64,000 bases of DNA from Puffinus mauretanicus (Eukaryota; Chordata; Aves; Procellariiformes; Procellariidae): the NCBI GenBank assembly GCA_023333565.1, contig JAJKFH010002906.1, forward strand, positions 3,302,501 to 3,366,500, in the 5' to 3' direction. A model generated the notes under the pieces. It searched no databases. It was not told the DNA's origin and saw only the letters and a list, made by a program, of their open reading frames with translations. The first letter of the stretch is position 1. Each line of letters opens with the position of its first letter. The translations under genes were made by a program, and so were the position numbers. Shown here piece by piece: positions 34,318 to 47,630 of this stretch.

Positions 34318-36066
34318 GTGCTCTACACCGCAGCCGGGGAGAATGGCCCTACCTGGAGCCTCTGGCAGAAAGCACCAGGGGAGACTCGAGGTCGACCCTT
34401 AGGGTTCTGGAGTCGGGGATACAGAGGATCTGAGGCCCGCTACACTCCAACTGAGAAGGAGATATTGGCAGCATATGAAGGGATGCGAGCTGCTTCGGAA
34501 GTGGTTGGTACTGAAGCACAGCTCCTCCTGGCACCCCGACTGCCGGTGCTGGGCTGGATGTTCAAAGGGAGGGTCCCCTCTGCACATCAAGCAACCGATG
34601 CTACGTGGAGTAAGTGGGTCACACTGATCACACAACGGGCCCGAATAGGAAATCCCAGTCGCCCAGGAATCTTGGAGGTGATCACAAACTGGCCAGAAGG
34701 CAAAGATTTCAGAATATCCCCAGAGGAGGAGGTGACACGTGCTGAAGAAGCCCCACTGTATAATAAACTACCAGAAAATGAGAAGCAATATGCCCTGTTC
34801 ACTGATGGGTCCTGTCGCCTTGTGGGAAAGCATCGGAGGTGGAAAGCTGCGGTATGGAGTCCTATACGCCAAGTTGCAGAAACTGCTGAAGGAGAAGGTG
34901 AATCGAGCCAGTTTTCAGAGGTGAAAGCCATCCAGCTGGCCTTGGACATTGCTGAACGAGAAAAATGGCCAGTACTTTATCTCTATACTGACTCATGGAT
35001 GGTGGCAAATGCCCTGTGGGGGTGGTTGCAGCAGTGGAAGCAGAACAACTGGCAGCGCAGAGGTAAACCCATCTGGGCTGCCGCATTGTGGCAAGATATT
35101 GCTGCCCGGGTAGAGAACCTGGCTGTAAAAGTACGTCACGTAGATGCTCACGTGCCCAAGAGTCGGGCCACTGAGGAACATCAAAACAACCAGCAGGTGG
35201 ACCAGGCTGCTAAGATTGAAGTGGCTGAGGTGGATTTGGACTGGCAACATAAGGGTGAATTATTTATAGCCCGGTGGGCCCATGACGCCTCAGGCCATCA
35301 AGGAAGAGATGCAACGTATAGATGGGCTCGTGATCGAGGCGTGGACTTAACCATGGACGCTATTGCACAGGTTATCCACAAATGTGAAACGTGCGCTGCA
35401 ATCAAGCAAGCCAAGCGAGTAAGGCCTCTTCGGTATGGAGGACGATGGTTGAAATATAAATATGGGGAGGCCTGGCAGATTGATTATATCACACTCCCAC
35501 AAACCCGTCATGGTAAGCGCTATGTGCTCACCATGGTGGAAGCAACCACTGGATGGCTGGAAACATACCCTGTGCCCCATGCCACTGCCCGGAACACCAT
35601 CCTAGGCCTTGAAAAGCAAGTCCTGTGGCAACATGGCACCCCAGAAAGAATTGAGTCAGACAACGGGACTCACTTCCGAAACACCCTCATAGACACCTGG
35701 GCCAAAGAGCATGGCATTGAGTGGGTCTATCACATCCCCTACCATGCACCAGCCTCTGGGAAAATCGAACGATACAATGGACTGCTAAAGACTACGCTGA
35801 GGGCAATGGGTGGTGGGACATTCAAGCATTGGGACACACATTTAGCAAAAGTCACCCGGTTAGTCAATACCAAGGGATCTGCCAATCGAGCTGGCCCTGC
35901 CCAATCAAGACTCTTATGTACTGTAGATGGAGATAAAGTCCCTGTCGTGCACATAAGAAATATGCTGGGGAAGGCAGTCTGGGTTACTCCTGCCTCTGGC
36001 AAGGGAAAACCCATCCGTGGGATTGCTTTTGCTCAAGGACCTGGGTACACTTGGTGGGTGATGTGA
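34318..36066 (+). pseudogene. pol: RNase H and integrase (copy 1), open frame
   Basis: A 582-codon frame in phase with the RT frame. Residues 1-60 complete the RT connection. RNase H: Asp163 (FTDGSC), Glu201 (SEVKAIQLALD), Asp225 (YTDSW), Asp276 (HVDAH). Integrase: zinc-binding His322, His327, Cys356, Cys359; catalytic Asp389 (QIDY), Asp448 (ESDNGTHF) and Glu484 (GKIERYNG); then a C-terminal domain ending in GPGYTWWVM. All catalytic residues are present. The listed start is simply the first ATG after the TAA, so independent translation is doubtful. Copy 2 differs at six residues by my count. The near identity of two long frames points to recent common origin. Confidence 0.92.
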
Positions 36067-36562
36067 AAGGATGGGGAGGTCCGGTGTGTACCTCAAGGGG
36101 ATTTGATTTTGGGTGAAAATAGCCAATGAACTGAATTTTGATGTCAACTGTTACATGATATTGTATATCATTATTTCTATGGTTGCTATCAATGGTATAG
36201 CAGTGAAAATCACCCAGATTAATGAAGAATGAACTAACTCCGATGAAACCGAGCGAAGTGCAACGATGATAGAACTGGACGAGCACAGCAGTACCGAAAT
36301 GAGAACTGGCTTCTGGATGCAACAGCCCAACACCACACACCATCTCTCCGGCCCTGAAAGACTGTTATAACAGATGGAGCCCAAAGTCATGGACTAAATG
36401 AACTCAGTGGACATTTTAGAGGGATAGTCCATAGACCAAGGGAATGATATCTGTGCGTGCATATATATATGTGTATATATAAAAAGAAAAATAATGATGG
36501 TTAATTAAAATATGTTTTAAAAAAAAAAAAAAGTGAGACCTAAGCACAACGCAAATGTTATA
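36067..36562 (+). other. Non-coding segment between integrase and 3' LTR (no env)
   Basis: About 500 bp with no plus-strand frame of 60 codons or more. It contains a short (AT)n/(GT)n tract near 36,460-36,480 and an A-rich run near 36,519. No surface or transmembrane glycoprotein signature is present, so the element appears to have no env. The same segment in copy 2 (59,885-60,379) is also non-coding. Confidence 0.8.
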
Positions 36563-36579
36563 GAATAAGGGGTGGATAC
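36563..36579 (+). promoter_or_regulatory. Polypurine tract of copy 1
   Basis: The purine-rich AGAATAAGGGGTGGATAC lies immediately before the 3' LTR and is unchanged in copy 2. Retroviruses use such a tract to prime plus-strand DNA synthesis. Confidence 0.65.
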
Positions 36580-37100
36580 TGTCCTGGTTTCGGCTGGGAT
36601 AGGGTTAAATTTCTTCCTAGTGCTGTGTTTTGGATTTAGTATGAGGAGAATGTTGATAACACACTGATATTTTCAGTTGTTGCTAAGTGCCCTCCTAGTC
36701 CAAGGACAGCTCCCGTGCCTACTGACTGAGCTAGGTACACAAGATGGGAGGGAACATAATCAGGACAGCCAGCCCAGCTGGCTAATGGGGTATTCCACAC
36801 CATGTGACATCATGCTCAGTAGATGAATGGTAGGCGTGATCCAGGAAGTACCGATCGCTACTTGGTTATTGGTCAGCGCGGGTGGTGAGCAATTGCATTG
36901 TGCATCACTCATTTTGTATGTTTTATCATTATCATTATTATTTTCCCTTTTTTTTCCTGTTCTATTAAACTGTCTTTATCTCAACCCACGAGTTTTTCTC
37001 ACTCTTACCCTTCCGATTCTCTCCCCGTCCCACTGAGGGGGTGGGGGGAGTGAGTGAGCAGCTGTGTGGTATTTTGCTGCCTGCAGGTTAAACCACGACA
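36580..37100 (+). repeat. 3' LTR of provirus copy 1
   Basis: 521 bp, TGTCC...GACA, pairing with 30,261-30,779. Differences by hand comparison: about 11 substitutions, an extra T in a T run, extra G bases in a G run, and a missing C near the end. The base after the LTR begins CAGAGTT, which does not repeat the 5' flank. Confidence 0.95.
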
Positions 37101-40100
37101 CAGAGTTATTTTAAATCTCTGTGAGAAAACCAAAAGAAGAAAGAAAGAAGCTTAAAAACGAATCCTGGGATTCATATGTGGTTTTGATACCATTTATCTT
37201 GGATATGTCTTGAAACAAGTCTGGAGTTGCCCTTCTGGTCTTTTCAATTTGTAATTTTTAACTAATAAGGATCACTTTCCTTTTTGCTTTGTAAAATTGT
37301 CATGTGCGACCTCAACCAAAAATTGTAATGTGCAAAACATCAGGCATTTACAAAGTAAAAATAATTGCAGTTATTATCATATAATACTGTAAAGGAAGAC
37401 TGAAAGTTAAGGCAAGACTTTACAAAACTGCTATTTACGATGCATGGACAAACAACAGTGTTCTCACAAAGTTCTACTGAAATAAAAAATCTTATGTCTA
37501 GCTCATAGTTCCATCACTGAAGAAGGCGTCTACTCTATCGCAGGTACTATGGTCCCTGACATTAAGATCGCATAATAAGATATTTTTTCATGTCATACAA
37601 ATAATAATGAGAGGTAAATTTTTATATGTGCATGTCTGGAAGATTCCATTTATTTTGTAGTACTACATAAACTTTAACAAAGTGACTGAGAAATTTACCC
37701 TTTAAATTCTTGCATAACATTGCTTGCATTGGCATACATCAATAAACATAAAATTCTCCAATGGAAGCAAGTAAACTTGAAAGATAATCAGAAATGAAAA
37801 ATGTATCTGCATTTTACATATGTTGGAATTCTGAGAACTAATGATGAATGAATAATAATAGTAATAATCTCTTCTAATTTCAGAGTAGCTTTTTAAAACC
37901 TGTTCCCTTCATATATCTTCATGATTCTAGCTTGTTTTCTAAAATAAACATTTTAACAACACATTTTATTTAAATGAATATTTACTGAAACAATGAATAT
38001 ATCCATCAATTTTTGAGTGCAAGTTCATCTGAAAACAAAAATTTCTTTCTTTGACTGGGTATTTGTAGCTCAAGCTATATGACCAAACAGAACCACATAG
38101 ATTATATCAACCATTCTACTTGAAAATAAACTAAAGAACAATTTGGAATCATTATTCAGTGAGGATATTTATAGAAGAAAATCATACAGTATTTTTTCAC
38201 AAACTGAAGATGTGATATTCATCAAATACTGTTCAAAATCAATAGATAAATTATTCACAAGGTAGTAATGAATGATGCTTATCACATAAATTCTTATAAA
38301 AACAATAAAATATTAGTTTTTTAACAAATTCCTATATAATTTCCTGCCTCCAAGCCAACTTCTCCCCTCAACAACTTGTCCTAACCAAAACAGTTTCTAT
38401 CCCAGATGGAAGACAGAGATTGCAAGTCCACTGGGGTTTATGCTGTACTGTCCACTGTTTGTAAATTATATCAGAAGCAATAAGTATGATCTCCAAATAA
38501 CCATAGCTGTATATTCTCAAAAAACATTTTAAATTAAATATCTTGATTAATATGACTAGAACAGGCTTAAATATAAGGCACTCTGACATCACTGTGAGAC
38601 TTTGCTGATGTCAATGGATGTTGCTTAAGAGAACACTGCCACAAGAAGTCAAGTATTTAAAACAAACCACAACAATAAAGGCACATGAATATAATATTTA
38701 AATGAGCCTAAGTGACTCAACGACCTAGAGTAACTTCTAAAAAAGTACATAAATATTTAGGAGTATGAGTATATTCAAAACATACCTTTGGATTGTAGCT
38801 TATGTTTGAGTCATGAATAAATAGTTCTTACATAATTAGGATCTTTGGAAAATAACGACCTACATTGCTAGTTGAAATGGCATCTTACACTATTAGTGTT
38901 TGGATAATAAGGGTATGATAAAAAATTGGGATTATAATAGAACCTTTCATATATCAAGAAGAATTATACCATGTTTCACTTCCATTATTTTCATCCTCTT
39001 AAATTTAAGATTCAGGGCCAGTTTCTTAGCAGGTAGTATTCACCATAATAGTACTCAAGCCAACATAGCCACAACAGTCTGGCTATGTTGTGAGTTCAGT
39101 GACAGATTGTTCTAAAAACATCACTTTGCTAGCCACTGCTGTGGCTAAAAACCTCTTACTATGATGTATATGGGTATAAAAATCTAGTAAATGACAATAT
39201 AATTAGTTGGCAAATATTCAACAAAAACTTACCTTCGAGATAAGGAAGTGCTTATCCCATTCCCTAAAACTGACTATTCCCCTGTAGCACCTAATACTGG
39301 TGTAGTCAAGTGATTAGGAAATCCACACCACATCTGATCACTCTCAGAGAATGCATGAGACTTAACGGTTAGTAGGCTGATCCGATATGACTTTCTCATC
39401 TTCAGTGCTCAAAAATATAACTGCCTTTCCTACAAGAGCAATCCATGCAATTACATAACAAATGTAAAGATTAGAGGACTGAATTCAGTGAGAGGTGATA
39501 ACAAAACATTATATGATGAAGTTGTATCACTAGCTCTTTAATGAAGAATATTTTGTTCCCTACTGAATATTTTTAGTGTATGAAGTGAGGTGCAGGTCAG
39601 ATGGAGACAATACTAAACCACTTCAACGAAGGAAGTATAACCTACCTCCATATTCATCATATAATGAAAATGATATTTCATGTTGGGTTGCAAGAAGATC
39701 CGTAAAAAGAACCACAGCAAAGAGCAGAGAGAATAAGAGTAACTGCCCTCATTTAGTAGCCCATACCTATACTTTTGAAGTCACAGGGGAGAGTAATTAA
39801 ATTTAACAGAAACCACCCATGATTTGAAGCTGCCCTCATTTTAGGAATGCAAGGGCAAGGAATTCACTGCACAGTTCAACTTCAATTATCCAAATTATTC
39901 AGTGTCCCATGATAATCAGATAAAAGTGCTTATATCATGTTAAAAGTAACAGTTTTTGGGAAACATACACAGTATATAGAAATATATGTCACGGAAGGAA
40001 GACAGATTAGAGAAGCTTTTATGCTTAGCACATCAGAATTGGGTAGAAAACTTCATGAGAAGAGTATTATAATAGATTCAGTTTTGAAAATGAAGACATG

Positions 40101-40544
40101 GGTTAAATTGGCAGGTTTTTATCAAGCATTTATAGGGCATTCACTTCTGTGTAACAATAAATACTGCCATTGTGTTTCAGAAATCGCTTCAGATAGCATG
40201 TAGAGGTTAATGTGCAAGTGAGATGTGATGCATAGTGTTGCCCTGTAGGAAGAAGGTAAGGAGAAGGAACATTGTGCTGACCTGCATGCCTTTTGACTGT
40301 TTACTATTTCTGCCCCTCAAGAACATGACAGTTATAATCTGATAACTCCATTTTTATTTCAGCACTGGAGAGTCTCTCAAATTTCTTTTGTTCTTTGGTT
40401 TAACATCTATCTGATCCATACTTGTATCCAAACCTTTTAAATATTTTTTATGGCATTCATTCACAAGCTCACTAGAAGCTGTCATGGGTGCTAGCTTCCC
40501 AGTCATCAACAAACCTAGCCTTTTCAGAACAACTTCTATCATAA
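37101..40544. other. AT-rich sequence without a recognisable gene
   Basis: Very AT-rich, with short frames only. A 74-codon frame at 39,576-39,800 and an 88-codon frame at 39,937-40,203 show no recognisable domain. No repeat family was recognised. Confidence 0.6.
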
Positions 40545-41111
40545 TGTCCTGGTTTCAGCTGGGATGGAGTTGATTTTCTTCCTCTTAACTGGTTAGTGCT
40601 GTGTTTTGGATGTAATATGAGAATAATGTTGATAACACACTGATGTTTTAGTTGTTGCTAAGTAATGTTTACACTAGTCAAGGACTTTCCATCTTTCCAT
40701 GCCCTGCCAGGTGCGCGGGGGGCTGGGAGGGAGCGTGGCCAGGACAGCTGGCCCAGCTGGCCAGTGGGCTATTCCATACCATACGACATCATGCTCAGCA
40801 AATAAGGCTGGGCGAAGAAGAAGGAAGGGGGGATGTTTGGAGTGATGTTTTCCCAAGTAACGATTATGCATGATGGAACCTTGCTTTCCTGGAGATGGCT
40901 GAACACCTGCCTGCCGATGGGAAGGAGTGAATGAATTCCTTGTTTTGCTTTGCTTGCGTGCACGGCTTTTTCTTTCCATATTAAACTGTCTTTATCTCAG
41001 CCCATGAGTTTTCTCACTTTTACACTTCCGATTCTTTCCCCCATCCCACCGGGGGAGAGTAAGCGAGCGGCTGTGTGGTGCTTAGCTGCCGGCTGGGGTT
41101 AAACCATGACA
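40545..41111 (+). mobile_element. Solo LTR, related subfamily, with TSD CATAA
   Basis: 567 bp beginning TGTCCTGGTTTCAGCTGGGA and ending in GACA, homologous along its length to the provirus LTRs but with its own central sequence (a CCAAGTAACGATTATGC region and a GC-rich block near 40,715). ATTAAACTGTCTTTATCTCA and the 3' end are conserved. CATAA flanks it at 40,540-40,544 and 41,112-41,116, a perfect 5-bp target duplication. It is the product of LTR-LTR recombination. Confidence 0.95.
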
Positions 41112-42670
41112 CATAAACATTGCATCCCAAAGTGGAACAAATGAAAATTAGTGCTGACTATGTTTTACATAGAGAAATCTACAAATTACTTATTTAAAAT
41201 TCTGGGAAAGTACTACTTATGCAGAATGGGGATACTAATAGTAGACAATTACCCTTACTATTTCAAACTATTGCAAGAATGCGATAGTGAAAACACTGGT
41301 TTGCACAACATCCATCCTTGCACAGCTTGGTCATCCTAAGAGAATAGGCTTAATGTTATTAAAAAAGAAAAAAAAGGAATCAACTAAAGATGACTTCATA
41401 ACTTACAGATCAACACATGGTTTGACTGACAATTTTCAAAAAGTTTTGGCAGAAAGTAATAGGTGGGGAGGATTATTGAAATACTGACATCTTGTAATAC
41501 AATGTTCTAAAAGTTTCATCTCTACAAAGATGACAGTCATCATATAATTTATCTCTAAATAGTATCCTTGAAAGCCCTTTTAATATTAAGATACAGAAAA
41601 CTGTCCAAGAAATCTGTAGAAAAAAATGAAAATGTAGGTCGAGCAACAAAAGATGCATTACGATAGACCTGCAAAAGTGCAACCGATATTAAATATTTTT
41701 CTGTTCATGTATGAAGCAATTCAGGAAGAAAATGGAAAATAACAACACAGAGTACATTTGTCATGTTCATACATATTTGAAACAAAGACCATAAGTAATA
41801 CTGGATAATAGCATGAGAAAAGAAAAAGCAAGATATAAATCAATAGGAAGTGTAAAAAAGAATATAAGATAAATTATCTACATCTACTGCAATATTAAAT
41901 GATTTCTAAATAAAAAGAATAAAACAAATGTAGATGTTCAGGAAAAGAGTGATGTGTAACCCACTGAAATACCATATAAATGTTTACTATCTGTATGAGA
42001 AAATCAGGTATGTTAAGACAAACTACTCACAATAAAAAAGAAAAAACTTTTTTCATTTATTAACCGTAGTGTTTAGTCTCATGCATTTATAGCAATGGAC
42101 TAGTATCTACTATTATAATAGCCTGTAAAATGAAATTTAATCAAATGAAATATATATATACTCATATTTATATATTAATACTAAATACAAAGTAATAACA
42201 CTCTAGTTATATGTTAATAAATTATACTTTAGTAAAACAAACATGACAAAAAAAATCCAGAAAGACTATATTAACATGTACCTATATTTTTTAAACAGGT
42301 TTTTATTACAGCACATTAAGCATTTGTTGCTGCGATGCACCTTGAAGTCTACAAAGCTTCAGGATGATCAATGATTGTGCCTTGCTACTGTGCAAAGATT
42401 TAACGTACTTTTTTCCACTACCTTGCGCTTTTAAGCACCAGTTATCAGCATTTTTGCACTATTCCATCTAAAAGCATTGAAAAAATAAGAACCATCCACC
42501 AAGAAGAATAGCAGAATGTAGACCATCTGGATCAAAAGCCAAGTGCAATGCTTTGTCTTCTGATATCCAGTTTAAAGGGTAACTTAGGTTCTTCTACCGC
42601 TTCCATGTTCTCAGCAAAAAAGAATTTAGTGTATGCAAGCTGGCAAACGGACATCACATAAGTCCATTTA
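41112..42670. other. AT-rich sequence without a recognisable gene
   Basis: AT-rich, with (TA)n near 42,150. Only short unrecognised frames. Confidence 0.6.
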
Positions 42671-44158
42671 GAATCATAGAAACATAAAATCATTAAGGTT
42701 GGAAAAGACCTCTAAGATCATCCAGTCTAACCATCAACCCAACACCATCATGCTCACTAAACCATGTCCCTAAGCCCCACATCTACATGTCTTTTAAATA
42801 CTTCCTGGGATGGTGACTTCCCTGGGCAGCCTGTTCCAAGGCCTGACCACTCTTTCAGTAAAGACATTTTTCCTAATGTGCAATCTAAACCTCCCTTGGC
42901 GCAACTTGAGACCATTTCCTCTCGTCCTGTCGCTAGTTACTTGGGAGAAGAGACCAACACCCACCTCACTACAACCTCCTTCCAAGTAGTTGTAGAGCGC
43001 GATGAGGTCTCCCCTCAGCCTCCTCTTCTCCAGACTAAACAGTCCCAGATCCCTCAGCCACTCCTCATAAGACCTGTTCTCCAGACCCTTCACCAGCTTC
43101 ATTGCCCTTCTCTGGACATGCTCCAGCACCTCAATGTCCTTCTTGTAGTGAGGGGCCCAAAACTGAACACAGTATTCGAGGTGCTAAGTACAGGGGCACG
43201 ATCCCCTCCCTAGTCCTGCTGGCCACACTATTTCTGATACATGCCAGGATGCCATTGGCCTTTTTGGCCACCTGGGCACACTGCCGGCTCATGTTCAGCT
43301 GGCTGTCAATCAGCACTCCCACGTCCTTTTCCTCTGGACAGCTTTCCAGCCACTCTTCCTCAAGCCTGTAGCATTGCCTGGGGTTGTTGTGGCTGAAGTG
43401 CAGGACCCGGCACTTGGCCTTGTTAAACCTCATACAGTTGGCCTCAGCCCATCGATCCAGCCTGTCCAGGTCCCTCTGCAGAACCTTCCTACCCTCCAGC
43501 AGATCAACACTCCCACCCAACTTGATGTCGTCTGCAAACTTACTGAGGGAACACTCAATCCCCTCATCCAGATCATTGATAAAGATATTGAACAAGACTG
43601 GCGCCGGTACTGAGCCCTGGGGAACACCGCTCGTGACCGGCTGCCAACTGGATTTGACTCTGTTCACCACAACTCTCTGGGCTTGGCCGTCCAGCCAGTT
43701 TTTTACCCAGCAAAGAGTGCACCTGTCTAAGCCGTGAGTCGCCAGCTTCTCTAGGAGAATGCTGTGGGAGACAGTGTCGAAGGCTTTACTGAAGGCCAGG
43801 TAGACCACATCCACAGCCTTTCCCTCATCCACGAGGTGGGTCACCTGGTCATAGAAGGAGATCAGGTTAGTCATGCAGATCCTGCCTGCCATGAACCCAT
43901 GCTGGCTGGGCCTTATCCCCTGGTTGTCCCGCACATGCCTTGTGAGCACCGTCAAGATGAACTGCTCCATAATCTTCCCAGCACCAAGGTCAGGCTGACA
44001 GACCTGGAGTTCCCCAGATCCTCTTTCAGGCCCTTCTTGTAGATGGGCGTCACATTGGCAAGCCTCCAGTCATCCAGGACCTCCCCAGTTAACCAGGACT
44101 GCTGGTAAATGATGGAGAATGGCTTGGCAAGCTCCTCCACCAGCTTCCTCAGTACTCT
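42671..44158 (-). mobile_element. CR1 LINE, 5'-truncated, with RT core, antisense
   Basis: About 1.5 kb of the 3' half of CR1. A degenerate terminal repeat is seen on the plus strand as 'agaatcatagaaacataaaatcatt'. It closely resembles the copy at 29,501-30,215 but extends further 5' to include the RT core. Similarity stops near 44,158, the truncation point. Confidence 0.9.
42794..44140 (-). pseudogene. CR1 ORF2 reverse transcriptase remnant, broken
   Basis: Three overlapping minus-strand frames cover one ancestral ORF2. 43,952-44,140 carries [26 protein letters not shown]. 43,131-43,970 carries [29 protein letters not shown], the catalytic FADDIKLGG and the CMRFNKAKC block. 42,794-43,129 carries [16 protein letters not shown] and PWNRLPREV. 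Breaks: a frameshift near 43,975, and a deletion of about 16 bp near 43,183 relative to the copy at 30,018. The N-terminal endonuclease is absent. RT catalytic residues are present but the protein is not continuous. Confidence 0.88.
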
Positions 44159-47100
44159 AACTTAGTTATACTATTATTAGTTCCTTCATTAATGAAATCA
44201 TTATTATTTTTATTATGCCTGCTTTAAAGGCTTGATTTATTTAAAAAGAATACAAAAATATCCAAAAAACCTATTAAAGAAACTGTTTTCCTAGCTCTAA
44301 TTTTACAACAGCTTTCTCCTTTCTAAATGATTCTTATGTACATTTTTGTCTGTTCACTCTTCCATCCAGGCCACTAAAGGTGTTTTAAAGAATTTGCCTT
44401 GCCACAATGCTCATGACAGAGCCAATTTGTTGCAACAGAGATTTCAGCATTCTGTGCAGCAGCTATCAGAACAAAGCAAAACATAAGCAGTCTTAGCGAT
44501 ACTGTCTTAAAATCTGGCACCATGTTCAAAGATTGGTCTGTATAATACATCCTATCCTAAAGCACAACTCTGAATGTCATTCCTATTAATTCAAAGGTCC
44601 TTTCAAAGACCAACCTAGCTGGTTTCTATGTTTTGCTGGGTTTATAATGAAACTCTTTACACCCGAAACAGGTATTGCAATGCAGCATTTTGCTGTCTGC
44701 TGTAATCCACTATTACCTCGAAGATATATATAGAGAGATATATCAATATGTCAATTACCTTTAATTAAATGAATATCATCTCTTTAGAATCAAATCTTTG
44801 CCAAAATAAAAAAAAAGAAGTGTTGCAAGTTGGTTAGCCAACCCTTCATCAATTGGCTGATTGCTGACAGCTCAGTGGTACATGAATCAAGAGCCAGAAT
44901 GTCATTTGCTAACATATCGGGAAAATTATTTCTGGCACCAAACTGCATCTACATGTGATAAGAAAATGTTTCTATACATCTCCACAACCAGTGCAATGAG
45001 ACCAATAGAACAAGTCTGGTTGTCAAGTCTTGTATGCATGTTTCTGTATTAATATGGCAGTGAAAAATATTTGATTTCTCTAAATAAATCCTAATGAACA
45101 AAAGAAGAACAGCAAATTGATACATTTTGAAAGTCAGTAGAGAACATTTACAAAAGACCCTAAGAAGCTTAAAAGCTGAAAGTCATTACTGAAAGGAAAA
45201 AATAAAGGCTTTTATATGTATCTCCTTAGTGGAGGGAGGTCTCTGAATCCTAAGAGTGGCAAGACTGAAGACACATGTTTTAGCATTTCTCTGTTGAGTA
45301 GTAAGTTCAAGCCTTTCCTCCTCTCCTTGGAGTGCAAAGGTCCCCTTACATCTTTCTGCAACCTCATTCCTAGGCAGTGTATATGATTGCAGACATATGA
45401 ACTCTACCATGGGACCAGGCAGCTAGAAGTTAGGCACCCTGGTGTCTTTGGGACAGATTTAAACGATTTGAATACCTAAGTGAGAACGTATGGGTAGAAT
45501 TCAGAGCAAGTGATGTCACTGGTGTAACCTTAGGCACTTCATTGAGATACTTAAGAAATATTGCCTTCTCTTCTGCAGAGAGAAAAAGCACTCCAAGAAA
45601 ACAATTTATCTCATTAAAATCATGCTGTCTTTCTTTATGGAATACTGTTTACAGCAATGGGTTTTTGACTTCTGTGCCTCAGTTAGATGGGGTGAATTTT
45701 CTGTAGATGTCCTAGGACAAACTATCAGCTAAATTATTTTATTAATATACCTCCCACTATTATATCACAGTAATCTACCTTCCTAGGACTGTATTTCTAA
45801 GCATGTTTGTAATGGCTCATATCTCTGTATCAAAGTGCCTGTCTCTTGCTTCAGCCTAACTAGGAAGAAATACACCATTCTGCCTGAGGACCCCCATGAG
45901 GCAGGATGAGAAGTGACCTCAGAGCACATGAAACATTCAATCCCAACATGAGGTAGCTTTCCTGTTTTGTTTGGGGTTTTTTTAAATTATTTATTTACTT
46001 ATTTATTTAAATAACTTTTTGCTCTGTTTTTCTACTGACTGATGATGTCTGTTTTTAAAACAGCATCTGAACATTACAAACACACTTTGAGAAGATAGGG
46101 TCGCTAATCTCTGTGTCATGAAGTAGGCTATGGATTCATCATTCCACATCTGAAACAGTGTCACTGTGCAGAATGTGAGAGCCCTGGGATCAGAATCAGA
46201 GAACAAATCCTTCTTTCCAGGAGTGTTTATTCAGTTTATATCAAGATGCTTCTTGAAAAACAAATGAAGAACCAAACAATCTACAAGAAGCTAGAAATCA
46301 CCAGGAAAACAGAAGCCTTAGCCTTTTGCTAAGCAGTAGGATGCAGAGTCACAGTCCTTTCATCTTCTTCTGATGTATCTTGCAATCCCCTCCTCATGAA
46401 ACAGAGTCAGTAAGGCAGATACTCACCTAGCATATTCTATAGCCTGGTAAGTTTATTATTTTTCTAGTACATATAGAAAGGTGGTATGAGGAGAGCACTG
46501 AATTTAGATCACCCTTTCCATAAAGGGACTACTTTAAACACTGGGCCCCAAATTTTTTTAAAAAATAGCCAAGTACCTTCTTTCCAGTTTTCAAGGGCCT
46601 TCGTGGTCCTAGCCCTTTGATTATACACTGATGGGTATTTCGGATTTTATTCTCCACCTAACTCCGTCCTTCCAAAATTAAACTCGGGGAAATTTTTGGG
46701 GAACAGTTTATTACATCCTATAGCAATATGGAAACCACATTGATTCGGACTCCCTTCAACCTATCTAATCCTCTAACAAATTCCAAATAGGTCTTGCCAC
46801 AAACATTTCTGCAAATCTTCATACCATGCTGCAAAGTATGCAACACATATTTTCACACCTATGCTGTAAAATTATACTCTAGTGGACTGCAGGCCCTTAT
46901 ATCTTAGACCATGCACAAATTCCCAGGGAGCCCAGTGACAAGTGATAGGCAGTCTGGATTTGGCCCATCTATTCAAGAAAGAGCCAGTCTTAAATAGTGT
47001 GGAAGCCAAGCCATTCTGCACAATTTAGTCTATGGGACAAAAGATCATTTCCTGGGGCACATGCCTAAAGAGACCAGTGAGTTTTGCTTATTCCTTTTGA

Positions 47101-47630
47101 AGAGGAGAAGCAGCTAGCTCCTCTAAATAGATGCAAGACACTTGATCCCAGATGGATATAGGTTCCTCCTTGCAACTCTATGCTATACATCTGAGCTTTG
47201 CTAAGGAGGACACAGTGAAGGCATATTCTGGTGTTTCCCAATGGGTAGGTCTAAGTTGCTCCTGACTCACCATATTGCTGGGATCTGAAGTGTCTTTTAT
47301 CTCTGGAAATTGCTCTGAATTGCAAGAGCTAGGCTATTTATTTGATATAGCCTTAAGGTTCATTTTGAACTGGACCCAAAAGTCTTAGTAATTTTTGAAA
47401 ATGGTCTTCAAGTCTAGTACCCAGTATCTTCAAGTGTTTTTATGTTTTTTTTTCTATAGGACTGAACAGATTATTACAGAATTAAGATTATTGTAAAGCT
47501 ATGGAACAGTATGATTCCTAATATAAGTGCTTTTAAAAAGGTACTGTTCATCTGCAGTGGTTTGGTTTGAAATGTTAAACTTGAGTAGTATAATGTCAGG
47601 GTCCATATTCATGGTTGATGTTTAACCATC
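44159..47630. other. AT-rich sequence without a recognisable gene
   Basis: No gene or repeat family recognised. Short frames only, with a TTTATTTA-rich tract near 45,985-46,010. Confidence 0.6.

Larger units (their letters stand above)
30261..37100 (+). mobile_element. Endogenous retrovirus, env-less provirus (copy 1), ERVL/class III-like
   Basis: A provirus of 6,840 bp with 519- and 521-bp LTRs, a Lys-type primer-binding site, gag, pro, RT, RNase H, integrase and a purine tract. No env-like frame lies between integrase and the 3' LTR. The RT motifs resemble ERV-L/class III elements by my recognition, though the primer site is of the Lys type. The two LTRs differ at about 11 substitutions plus three small indels by hand count (roughly 2%). 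No 5-bp target duplication is visible: ACAGC precedes and CAGAG follows. Breaks: stops in gag, a gag frame change, one base fewer in protease than in copy 2, and a TAA between RT and RNase H. Confidence 0.92.

Noticed and set aside
36067..36390. Minus-strand frames of up to 119 codons after integrase (and their mirror in copy 2) as a possible antisense accessory gene
   Set aside because: They are preserved in both copies only because the copies are nearly identical. No motif, no start context and no known antisense gene there.
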